From positions 1 to 5,064 of the forward strand of contig CALMAD010000284.1 in the NCBI GenBank assembly GCA_937859105.1: a stretch of 5,064 bases of DNA, in the 5' to 3' direction. Below are positions 1 through 5,064 of this stretch, in pieces; position 1 is the stretch's first letter, and each line of letters opens with the position of its first letter. The notes under the pieces are model-generated. The model saw only the letters and a program-made list of their open reading frames with translations. It ran no database searches and was not told the origin of the DNA. Both the position numbers and the translations under genes were made by a program. The DNA is from an uncultured Propionibacteriaceae bacterium (GTDB taxonomy: Bacteria > Actinomycetota > Actinomycetes > Propionibacteriales > Propionibacteriaceae).

Positions 1-1242
1 CGCCATGAGCCACGACCCCAGCCAGATCAGCAGGACGCCCGCGGTCGACCACGGCGACCGGGGGTGCAGCACCGTGCCGTTGAGCCAGGTCAGCGTGGTG
101 CCGCTGGTGAGGATCAGGTAGGCGACGACAGCCCTTCCCAGCTTTTGGTGCGCACCGAGCGGCGGGATCAGCCGCAGATCCACCTGGGCGATCAGCGGCA
201 CGATGAGCGCGCAGAGCGCGAGCGTCATCGCCGAGATCATCAGCTGGCTGAGCAGCAGCGGCGCGAGCGGCGGGACGAGGATGCCCACGATCAGCCCGAC
301 GGCCGCCGCCAGGATGATGCACGGGATGTGCCACAGGTACACCGACATCATCAGCGCGTTGATGGTCGCGAGCGCCTTCTCGAAGCGGGGACTGACCGTG
401 GTGAGGACCCCCGATCGTTCGACCAGCCCGAGGACGCCGCACTGTGCGAGCGCGAGGAAGGCCATGGCGAGCGTGGGCGGCTGGACGTTCGCGATCGGGA
501 TGTCGGCCAGCCCGATCGACGAGCCCGGGTAGCCGAACGCGAAGACCAACGTCGCGACCCCGCCGACCCCGGCCACCAGAGCCGCCCACGGCGTCCAACC
601 CGGGCCGCGCCGGAACCAGCCGCGCTCGTAGGCGATGCCGAGCTGATGCACCAACGGCCAGACGAGAAGCATGTTCAGGTTGCGGATCTCGTAGTCGTCC
701 ACCGAGAACGACCACGCGTCCACCAGGGCGGCCAGCGCCGCGAGGACGACCGGCACGCGCCACCCCCACCGGTCGTGCGCGCTCACCATGGCCGGGGCGA
801 TCCCGACGATGACGAGATACACGGCGAGGAACCACAGCAACTGCATGAACTGCCGGCTCAGGGTGACGGCCGGCTCGAACCAGCCGGTCCAGGCTGCGAT
901 GGACGCCACGACGGCCCACACCGTCACGAACGACAGCAGCGGGCCCACGAGGCGACGCCCCCGGTTGGCGAGGTAGTGGCCGAAGCCGGTGTGCTGCCGC
1001 CGCGTCCGGTCGACGATCAGGGCGTGCGCGAAGCCGCCGGCCACGAAGAACACCGGGATGCACATCAGGAACCAGCTGATCAGCCACCAGGGGAAATGCG
1101 GGGGAGCCCACGGCGTCATCGTCGGGTGACCGCCCTCGAAGCCGATCTTGTACAGCAGCCCGTGGAACACGACCACCATGACGATCGAGGACGCCCGCGC
1201 GAGGTCGATGACGTGATTACGAGGGGCGCGGGCGGTGTCCAT
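1..1242 (-). CDS. Acyltransferase 3 family integral membrane protein (3' end beyond window)
   Basis: The minus strand is open for 414 codons and continues past base 1. The protein is polytopic and has acyltransferase 3 (PF01757) landmarks. Asp13 and Arg16 precede a first membrane segment ending in the conserved His27 (VVVFH, 23-27). A second segment carries PVFFVAGGFAHA (63-74), the family's 'FFVxSGF' position. YLANRGRRLVGPLL (90-103) matches the usual arginine-rich cytoplasmic loop, and a late helix holds SVYLWHIP (300-307). Several further hydrophobic helices run to the edge. Members move acyl groups, often acetyl, onto sugars, lipids or envelope polymers at the membrane; no substrate can be read here. 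I chose ATG at 1242. An in-frame GTG at 1251 is possible but abuts the presumed -10 box, and a TAG at 1257-1255 closes the frame upstream. The gene diverges from the AEC permease. At about 400-430 residues for relatives, little should be missing. The family call is confident; the substrate is unknown. Confidence 0.92.
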   Translation of the reverse strand, partial: MDTARAPRNHVIDLARASSIVMVVVFHGLLYKIGFEGGHPTMTPWAPPHFPWWLISWFLMCIPVFFVAGGFAHALIVDRTRRQHTGFGHYLANRGRRLVGPLLSFVTVWAVVASIAAWTGWFEPAVTLSRQFMQLLWFLAVYLVIVGIAPAMVSAHDRWGWRVPVVLAALAALVDAWSFSVDDYEIRNLNMLLVWPLVHQLGIAYERGWFRRGPGWTPWAALVAGVGGVATLVFAFGYPGSSIGLADIPIANVQPPTLAMAFLALAQCGVLGLVERSGVLTTVSPRFEKALATINALMMSVYLWHIPCIILAAAVGLIVGILVPPLAPLLLSQLMISAMTLALCALIVPLIAQVDLRLIPPLGAHQKLGRAVVAYLILTSGTTLTWLNGTVLHPRSPWSTAGVLLIWLGSWLMA

Positions 1243-1251
1243 GGCAGGCAC

Positions 1252-1257
1252 ATGCTA
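1252..1257 (-). promoter_or_regulatory. Putative -10 box (TAGCAT) of the acyltransferase gene
   Basis: On the minus strand TAGCAT fits TANNNT and ends 9 bases before the ATG at 1242. A transcript starting 6-7 bases after the box would have a leader of only 2-3 bases. There is no recognisable TTGACA-like -35 element and no Shine-Dalgarno sequence before the ATG. The 9-base spacing is longer than at the other starts in the window, so this is the weakest of the four promoter calls. The TAG of the box is also the in-frame stop that limits the gene's upstream extension. Confidence 0.4.
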
Positions 1258-1280
1258 GGCCAGGGGAGGGCATCGGGGCT

Positions 1281-1286
1281 TACCAT
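1281..1286 (+). promoter_or_regulatory. Putative -10 box (TACCAT) giving a leaderless AEC permease mRNA
   Basis: TACCAT matches TANNNT and is followed by exactly 7 bases before the GTG at 1294. The transcription start would therefore fall on or next to the first base of the start codon, as in leaderless actinobacterial genes. No -35-like hexamer is visible 16-18 bases upstream. A purine-rich AGGGGAGGG (1262-1270) lies 23 bases before the GTG, too far to act as its Shine-Dalgarno sequence. This box supports GTG 1294 over the upstream in-frame ATG at 1252. Confidence 0.5.
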
Positions 1287-1293
1287 TCGGCGT

Positions 1294-2223
1294 GTGGTCC
1301 AGGCTCTGGGGGCGTTCGCGTCCATTTGGTTGGTGATCGCCGCGGGGTGGGTCGCCGCCCACCTGCGGATCATCGACATGGGCGGCATGCGGCTGATGTC
1401 GAACATCGCATTCCTGATCGCGTCCCCGGCCCTCATGTTCAACCTCGTGGGGAGGGGTTCACTGGAGCACGCGTTCAGCCAGACGCTGATCGTCTCGGCG
1501 CTCGCGGTGGTGGTCGCCGCGACGTCCTACCTCGTGTTCGAGCGCGTCGCGCTGCACCAGGACAAGCAGGGCGACGTCATCGGCACGCTGTGTTCCTGCT
1601 ACACGAACGCGGGCAACCTCGGCCTGCCGATCGCGATCAGCCTGCTGGGCGACGGCGCCTGGATGGCGCCGATCATGCTCATGCAGGTCGGCTTCATGCA
1701 GCCGATCGCGCTCGCCGCGCTCGACCTGAGCGTGGCCCGCCGCAACGGCGAACGCCTGTCGGCGCTTCGCTACATCACGATGCCGTTCCGGAACCCGATC
1801 ACCGCCGGCATTCTGGCGGGGCTGGCCGTCAACCTGCTGCACCTGCAACTGCCGGAGATGGTCGCGTCGGGGGTGTCCATGGTCGGGCAGATGGCCATCC
1901 CGATGATGCTGATGGCGTTCGGCGTCTCGCTGCGGCTGAGCCCGCTTCCGGGCAAGGGGCCCCATTCTTTCGAGTTGTGGGTCACGATGGCGATCAAACT
2001 GCTCCTCATGCCGCTCGCCGCGATCGGCATCGGGATGCTGTTCGGCCTGGCTCGGCACGAGCTTTTCGCCGTCGCCGTCATTGCGGCTCTGCCGACCGCA
2101 CAGAATGTGTTCGTCATCTCGGCGCGCTACCGCGTCCGCGAAATGCTCGCGCGGGACGCCGTCTTCTGGTCCACGATCCTCACGGTCCCCACGATCGTGG
2201 CGATTTCAGCGTTGCTGGGGTGA
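1294..2223 (+). CDS. AEC (auxin efflux carrier) family permease
   Basis: The predicted product has 309 residues, a usual length for bacterial AEC transporters (PF03547), which are inner-membrane secondary carriers, some of them for malonate, malate or other organic anions. The N-terminus, VVQALGAFASIWLVIAAGW, aligns with the first helix of the family. SPALMFN (44-50) follows in helix 2. NAGNLGLP (105-112) is the conserved helix-break motif near the substrate site. QMAIPMMLMAFG (199-210), NP at 167-168, and ALPTAQNVFVISARY (265-279) followed by ST..TVPT (293-300) are the C-terminal half signatures. About ten hydrophobic segments are visible. GTG 1294 was chosen because it begins exactly at helix 1 and has a TANNNT box 7 bases upstream. 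ATG 1252 would add 14 non-conserved residues and leave only 9 bases to the divergent gene. The frame stays open much further upstream (to base 64), but that part is antisense to the acyltransferase and is not protein-like. Substrate unknown. Confidence 0.93.
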   Translation: MVQALGAFASIWLVIAAGWVAAHLRIIDMGGMRLMSNIAFLIASPALMFNLVGRGSLEHAFSQTLIVSALAVVVAATSYLVFERVALHQDKQGDVIGTLCSCYTNAGNLGLPIAISLLGDGAWMAPIMLMQVGFMQPIALAALDLSVARRNGERLSALRYITMPFRNPITAGILAGLAVNLLHLQLPEMVASGVSMVGQMAIPMMLMAFGVSLRLSPLPGKGPHSFELWVTMAIKLLLMPLAAIGIGMLFGLARHELFAVAVIAALPTAQNVFVISARYRVREMLARDAVFWSTILTVPTIVAISALLG

Positions 2224-2243
2224 TGCGCGCCACGACCGTTGGG

Positions 2244-2249
2244 TAGGTT
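2244..2249 (+). promoter_or_regulatory. Putative -10 box (TAGGTT) of the chaperone/PPOX operon, leaderless type
   Basis: TAGGTT fits TANNNT and is followed by exactly 7 bases (GGCCGCC) before the ATG at 2257. The 33-base gap after the AEC permease stop holds no Shine-Dalgarno sequence and no terminator-like hairpin. Transcription from the permease gene could therefore also read through. No good -35 hexamer is seen; the expected place lies at the permease stop codon. Confidence 0.5.
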
Positions 2250-2256
2250 GGCCGCC

Positions 2257-3207
2257 ATGAACGACGACGGGCACACGTCGAACGTCTCCGATTTCGACCT
2301 GGAACGGAGCACCAACGAGGCTTGGGTGGGTTTCGGGGAGAAACTCGCCGAGGTGGTCTCGATGATGGACGACGGCGCCACGCTGAACATCGGGGAGATG
2401 ATGTCCGGTGCGGCGGGCGGGCCGTACGTCCGTTTCCGGTGCCTGGACCACGGCCGGTTGTTGGCCGAGGCGTCCAGTAACGCCGACCTGGCCGACGGCT
2501 TCCGGCTGACCGACGAGCAGATCGCCCTGATGCAATCGCTGGGGTGGCACGCGCCCGACGAGCGGGGCGGGCGTCCGGGCAGCGACTTTTGGCAGCAGGG
2601 GGACCAGGAGGATCCGACGGCCCTCGTCGAGGACGCCGTGTCGGCATTGCGCAGCGTCTACGGCATCCCGCACCCCGCCTTTCTCGCTCCCGATCAGCTC
2701 GCCGAGATCCTGACCCCGGCGCCCGTCGAGCAGGTGCCGACGGTGGCCCGCACGGCCGGCACCGTCGTCCACTTGCCGCGCGACTGGGCCGACCTGGACG
2801 CCATGATCGAGGCCGAGCTCTCCGCGATCATCGGCCATCCGCCGTTGCGCGATTCCGACGGCGACTTCGCGCTCCGGGTCGGCTCGACGATGTTGTTCGT
2901 GCGGCCGACGTCCGACGCCCAGGAGGTCCTCCTGTTCTCCGGGCTCGTGCACGAGGTGGAGGGGCGCTCGCGCGCGATGGAGGTGCTGAGCGACCTGAAC
3001 ACAGATGCCCGGTACGTCCGGTTCATGCTGATCCGCGACCGGGTCTTCGTGACCATGTCGATCCTCGCGCAGCCCTTCGTGCCCGAGCACCTCCGGCAGG
3101 CCCTCAGGATCGTGTCGGTGATCAGCGACAACATCGACGACGACCTCGCGGCGAAGCTGCACGGCCGCACGACGTTCACCGAGGACGACCCGCCGGAGGA
3201 GCAGTGA
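2257..3207 (+). CDS. TY-Chap / YbjN-type putative peptide-binding chaperone
   Basis: The predicted product is a 316-residue, acidic, soluble protein with no signal peptide or membrane segment. Two modules are visible. Residues ~20-143 resemble the N-terminal domain of actinobacterial T3SS-chaperone/YbjN-like (TY-Chap) proteins: a Trp-Phe helix (W23, F26), PYVRFRC (56-62), LLAEASSN (68-75), LGWHAPDE (95-102), and the closing GIPHPAFL (136-143). After a Pro-rich linker (~144-175), residues ~176-303 form a YbjN/CesT-like alpha-beta domain: DGDFALRVGSTMLFVRP (201-217), then a strand-helix-strand run through YVRFMLIRDRVFVTMSI (253-269). The C-terminal helix ends at ~303, and an acidic tail follows. 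The family is inferred to bind peptides or partner proteins; no client is known here. ATG 2257 is preferred over TTG 2239 because of the TANNNT box 7 bases before it. Its stop overlaps the next gene's GTG, so the two are probably translated together. Assignment is from remembered family patterns, not a search. Confidence 0.75.
   Translation: MNDDGHTSNVSDFDLERSTNEAWVGFGEKLAEVVSMMDDGATLNIGEMMSGAAGGPYVRFRCLDHGRLLAEASSNADLADGFRLTDEQIALMQSLGWHAPDERGGRPGSDFWQQGDQEDPTALVEDAVSALRSVYGIPHPAFLAPDQLAEILTPAPVEQVPTVARTAGTVVHLPRDWADLDAMIEAELSAIIGHPPLRDSDGDFALRVGSTMLFVRPTSDAQEVLLFSGLVHEVEGRSRAMEVLSDLNTDARYVRFMLIRDRVFVTMSILAQPFVPEHLRQALRIVSVISDNIDDDLAAKLHGRTTFTEDDPPEEQ
3195..3200 (+). promoter_or_regulatory. 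Shine-Dalgarno sequence (GGAGGA) for the PPOX-fold gene
   Basis: GGAGGA lies inside the 3' end of the chaperone-like gene, three bases before the GTG at 3204, and is the only clear Shine-Dalgarno sequence at a gene start in the window. Together with the GTGA stop-start overlap it fixes the start at 3204, although the frame is open far upstream (from about 2544). The spacing is slightly short; re-initiation by ribosomes finishing the upstream gene would help. Confidence 0.7.
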
Positions 3208-3596
3208 CGGGGTACTTCTGGGAGATCAGCCCGGACGAGTGCGGGCACCTGCTGGCGGACGCCGCGGTCGGCCGCGTCGCGTGGGCGTCCTCGCGCGGCG
3301 TGCAGGTGTTGCCGGTGACCCTGACCAGCGTCGGCGAATCCGTCTTCTTCGCCGTCGACCAGCAGTCGATCCTCGCCGAGCTCGCCGAGGGTGTGGACGC
3401 CGTCGTGCAGGTCGACGACCTCGACCCCGAGACGGCGACCGGCTGGAGCGTGCTCGCCCGAGGCCGCACCACCCGCCACGAGGGTCCTCGTCCGGCGCTG
3501 AACCCGTCGTGGGCGCCGGGCGAGCGCGGCGTCCTCGTGCGGCTCGACGTCGCGTCCCTCACGGGCCGCTCGGTCTCGGCGTCCACCGGGGACTGA
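3204..3596 (+). CDS. Pyridoxamine 5'-phosphate oxidase (PPOX)-fold family protein, NimA-like
   Basis: The predicted product is a 130-residue cytoplasmic protein with the split beta-barrel flavin-reductase fold. The order fits actinobacterial PPOX/Pyridox_ox_2-type proteins: the helix ECGHLLADAAVGRVAWA (12-28); a strand with VLPVTL (35-40), where relatives often read 'LPVNY'; VFFAVDQQS (47-55), usually near the cofactor phosphate; VVQVDDLDPETATGWSVLARG (67-87), the most diagnostic stretch with its Trp-Ser-Val; and a C-terminal WAPGERGVLVRLDVASLTGR (103-122). Relatives bind FMN, F420 or haem and include NimA-like nitroreductases, but many have no assigned reaction, so none is claimed here. A GTG start overlaps the upstream stop (GTGA) and follows GGAGGA, indicating an operon with the chaperone-like gene. 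The terminator-like hairpin after its stop suggests it is the last gene of that operon. Family call is good; biochemical role is open. Confidence 0.87.
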   Translation: MTGYFWEISPDECGHLLADAAVGRVAWASSRGVQVLPVTLTSVGESVFFAVDQQSILAELAEGVDAVVQVDDLDPETATGWSVLARGRTTRHEGPRPALNPSWAPGERGVLVRLDVASLTGRSVSASTGD

Positions 3597-3597
3597 A

Positions 3598-3620
3598 GGA
3601 CGCCGCCGGCGTCCGTCTTT
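3598..3620 (+). terminator. Putative intrinsic terminator after the PPOX-fold gene
   Basis: Starting one base after the TGA stop, GGACGCC (3598-3604) and GGCGTCC (3608-3614) form a perfect 7-bp, mostly G-C stem with a 3-base loop, followed by GTCTTT. The T-tract is short and broken, so termination may be only partial. Its position at the end of a two-gene operon and ahead of a separate promoter supports the call. The 3' arm can also pair with a later GGACGCC copy (see findings). Confidence 0.5.
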
Positions 3621-3650
3621 CGCACGGCCGGACGCCCCCGCACCCGCCCA

Positions 3651-3679
3651 CGGACACTGTCGGACGCCGCCCCTAGACT
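3651..3679 (+). promoter_or_regulatory. Putative promoter of the prolyl oligopeptidase gene (CGGACA-17-TAGACT)
   Basis: TAGACT (3674-3679) matches TANNNT and lies 6 bases before the ATG at 3686, so the mRNA would start at or within a base or two of the start codon. CGGACA (3651-3656), which shares GACA with TTGACA, sits 17 bases upstream of it at the optimal spacing. This is the only one of the four candidate promoters with a plausible -35 element. No Shine-Dalgarno sequence precedes the ATG. Confidence 0.55.
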
Positions 3680-3685
3680 CGGCCC

Positions 3686-5064
3686 ATGAGCGAGTACCCG
3701 ACGACGCGACGCGACGACCTGGTCGAAGACCACTTCGGCCACCCCGTCGCCGACCCGTACCGCTGGCTGGAGAACGCGGAGGCGCCCGAGACGCTCGAGT
3801 GGGTCGCCCGGCAGCAGGCTTTCACCGAGAGCGCGCTGGCGGCGCTGCCCGAGCGCGGGTGGTTCTCCGAGGTGATGGGGCGCGTCATGGCGCGTCCGCG
3901 GGCCGGCCTCCCGCACGAGCGCGGCGGCAGGTTCCTGCTCGCCCGCAACGACGGCTCGCAGGCGCAGGACGTCTGGTACGTGGCCGACTCGCTGGACGAA
4001 CTGGTGGTGGGCGGGCGCGTCATCCTCGACCCGAATCGCTGGTCGGCCGACGGCACCGACTCGCTGGCGTTCGCGAGCCTCTCCGACGACGGCCGCCGGT
4101 TGGCCTACGGGGTCAGCCACGGCGGCTCCGATTGGCGCGCGATCCGCGTCCTGGATCTGGAGTCGGGCGGCGAGCCGATCGCCGAGCCCGACGTGATCGC
4201 GAAGTTCAGCGACGCCGAGTGGCTGCCCGACGGGGCGTCCTACCTGTACCTCACCTACGACCAGGCGACGCACGCGCGGGGCACCGACACCGACGAGTTG
4301 GGTCCGGCGCGCCTGATGCTGCACCGGGTGGGGGAGGCGTCCGACGAACTGGTGGTCGCGTTCGACGGCGACGAACGCCTGATGCCCTGGGCCGAGGTGT
4401 CGGCCGACGGGCGCTGGGTCATCGTCATGGTCGGCCGCGGCACCGAGCGGCGCAACCGTGTGTGGGCGTACCCCCTGACGACCGCCCAGGGGCGGTCGGT
4501 GCTGGGCGAGTGCGTCCGGGCTGTCGATGAGGCGGTGGCGGAGTTCGAGTTCATCCGCACGGTCGGGTCGATCGCCCTGCTGCGCACCGACCTCGACGCC
4601 CCGCGCGGCCGCGTGGTCGCGATCGACCTCGAAGCGCCGGAGGCCGGCGTCAGCGAGGTGGTGCCCGAGTCTGCCGACACGCTGATGTCGGTGGCGGCGT
4701 CGGGCGACGAGTTGCTGCTTGTCGATCTGGCGGACGCGCAGGGTCGCCTGCGGCGGGCGTCCCTGTCGGGCATCGGGCTGGGCGACGTCGAGCTGCCGGT
4801 CGGGGCGATCGTCGCGCTGGACGCGTCGCCGAGGCGTCCAGAGGCGTACGTCGGCGTGAGCACGCTGGACGCGCCGCTCCAGGCGTTCGAGGTGGCGTCC
4901 GGGCGGGTGCGTCCGCTGGAGCTGGCCGGTTCGGTCGAGCGCATCGCGCCGCCCTACACCGTGGAGCGGCGGGTGGCGGAGAGCAAAGACGGGACGCCGG
5001 TGCCGTACTTCCTCGTCCGGGCGGCGAGCGTGCCCGGGCCGGATCCCGAGGTGGCCGAGCCGGC
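3686..5064 (+). CDS. S9A prolyl oligopeptidase family peptidase, N-terminal 459 residues (truncated by window edge)
   Basis: The frame is open from ATG 3686 to the window end. Family members cut short proline-containing peptides with a Ser-Asp-His triad in a C-terminal alpha/beta-hydrolase domain, behind a beta-propeller that filters substrates by size. Visible here is the hallmark N-terminus, DDLVEDHFGHPVADPYRWLE (10-29), where DPYRWLE is diagnostic. A helical segment runs to ~70. From ~75 to ~410 comes a propeller with repeated blade motifs such as LSDDGRRLAYGVS (132-144), WLPDGASYLYLTYD (179-192) and VSADGRWVIVMV (238-249). ESKDGTPVPYFLV (431-444) corresponds to the strand that enters the hydrolase domain. 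The GxSxGG nucleophile motif and the Asp and His lie beyond the window, so activity cannot be judged. No signal peptide is seen, so it is probably cytoplasmic. The full protein should be about 680-720 residues. It has its own promoter and looks independent of the upstream operon. Confidence 0.93.
   Translation, partial: MSEYPTTRRDDLVEDHFGHPVADPYRWLENAEAPETLEWVARQQAFTESALAALPERGWFSEVMGRVMARPRAGLPHERGGRFLLARNDGSQAQDVWYVADSLDELVVGGRVILDPNRWSADGTDSLAFASLSDDGRRLAYGVSHGGSDWRAIRVLDLESGGEPIAEPDVIAKFSDAEWLPDGASYLYLTYDQATHARGTDTDELGPARLMLHRVGEASDELVVAFDGDERLMPWAEVSADGRWVIVMVGRGTERRNRVWAYPLTTAQGRSVLGECVRAVDEAVAEFEFIRTVGSIALLRTDLDAPRGRVVAIDLEAPEAGVSEVVPESADTLMSVAASGDELLLVDLADAQGRLRRASLSGIGLGDVELPVGAIVALDASPRRPEAYVGVSTLDAPLQAFEVASGRVRPLELAGSVERIAPPYTVERRVAESKDGTPVPYFLVRAASVPGPDPEVAEP

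Noticed and set aside
1262..1270. AGGGGAGGG as a ribosome binding site for the AEC permease
   Set aside because: It lies 23 bases from GTG 1294 and 10 bases downstream of ATG 1252, so it is wrongly placed for either start.
64..1293. An open plus-strand frame that runs in phase into the AEC permease, giving an apparent 719-residue fusion protein
   Set aside because: Its first ~400 residues are low-complexity and rich in Arg, Asp, His, Gln and Pro, as expected from reading antisense to a GC-rich gene. The minus strand over the same bases encodes a convincing acyltransferase. The permease begins cleanly at helix 1 from GTG 1294.
2223..2246. A seven-codon reading frame (MRATTVG) whose ATG overlaps the permease stop codon and whose TAG stop falls in the next -10 box
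   Set aside because: It is too short to distinguish from chance, has no ribosome site, and would lie before the proposed transcription start. It could matter only on read-through transcripts.
2544..3203. Upstream extension of the PPOX-fold frame to a 350-residue product
   Set aside because: The extra 220 residues are Arg/Pro/Gly-rich shadow sequence overlapping the chaperone-like gene. The GTG at 3204, with GGAGGA just before it, begins exactly where the PPOX fold begins.
2206..3479. Long open frames on the minus strand opposite the chaperone-like and PPOX-fold genes
   Set aside because: Their translations show no recognisable domain and have the skewed composition of antisense frames in GC-rich DNA. 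The plus-strand frames carry family motifs and coherent start signals.
3176..4944. Minus-strand frames opposite the prolyl oligopeptidase gene (for example 4255-4944 and 3176-4324)
   Set aside because: They are Ser/Arg/Thr-rich or His/Arg-rich antisense translations without motifs. The plus-strand frame is an unmistakable prolyl oligopeptidase, uninterrupted to the window edge.

Overview
This 5,064-base window is very GC-rich, with G/C-ending codons throughout, and looks like chromosomal DNA of a high-GC Actinomycetota bacterium. The YbjN/TY-Chap-type protein, the NimA-like flavin-reductase-fold protein and the probably leaderless gene starts all fit that group. I cannot fix the genus; a Propionibacteriales-like organism would be compatible but is only a guess. 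I see no mobile elements, RNA genes, CRISPR arrays or signs of recent transfer.

Layout. A membrane acyltransferase (acyltransferase 3 family) fills 1-1242 on the minus strand and runs off the left edge, so its last residues are missing. It is transcribed divergently from an AEC-family permease gene (1294-2223, plus). Only 51 bases separate the two starts, and that gap appears to hold two back-to-back promoters. A 33-base gap with its own apparent promoter leads to a two-gene operon: a TY-Chap/YbjN-type putative peptide-binding chaperone (2257-3207), then a small PPOX-fold protein (3204-3596) whose GTG start overlaps the preceding stop (GTGA). A GC-rich hairpin followed by a T-rich tract lies just after this operon. 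The last gene (3686 to the right edge) is an S9A-type prolyl oligopeptidase. Its N-terminal segment and beta-propeller are present, but the catalytic domain lies outside the window.

A recurring feature is the way genes start. All four apparent transcription-unit heads have a TANNNT box 6-9 bases before the start codon and no convincing Shine-Dalgarno sequence, the signature of leaderless or nearly leaderless mRNAs. The only gene internal to an operon has a clear GGAGGA instead.

The genes do not form an obvious pathway. The one pairing with physical coupling is the chaperone-like protein with the PPOX-fold protein. I found no convincing previously undescribed system. The findings are modest: the start-signal pattern, the interleaved divergent promoters, the coupled pair of uncertain function, and a possible pair of competing hairpins.
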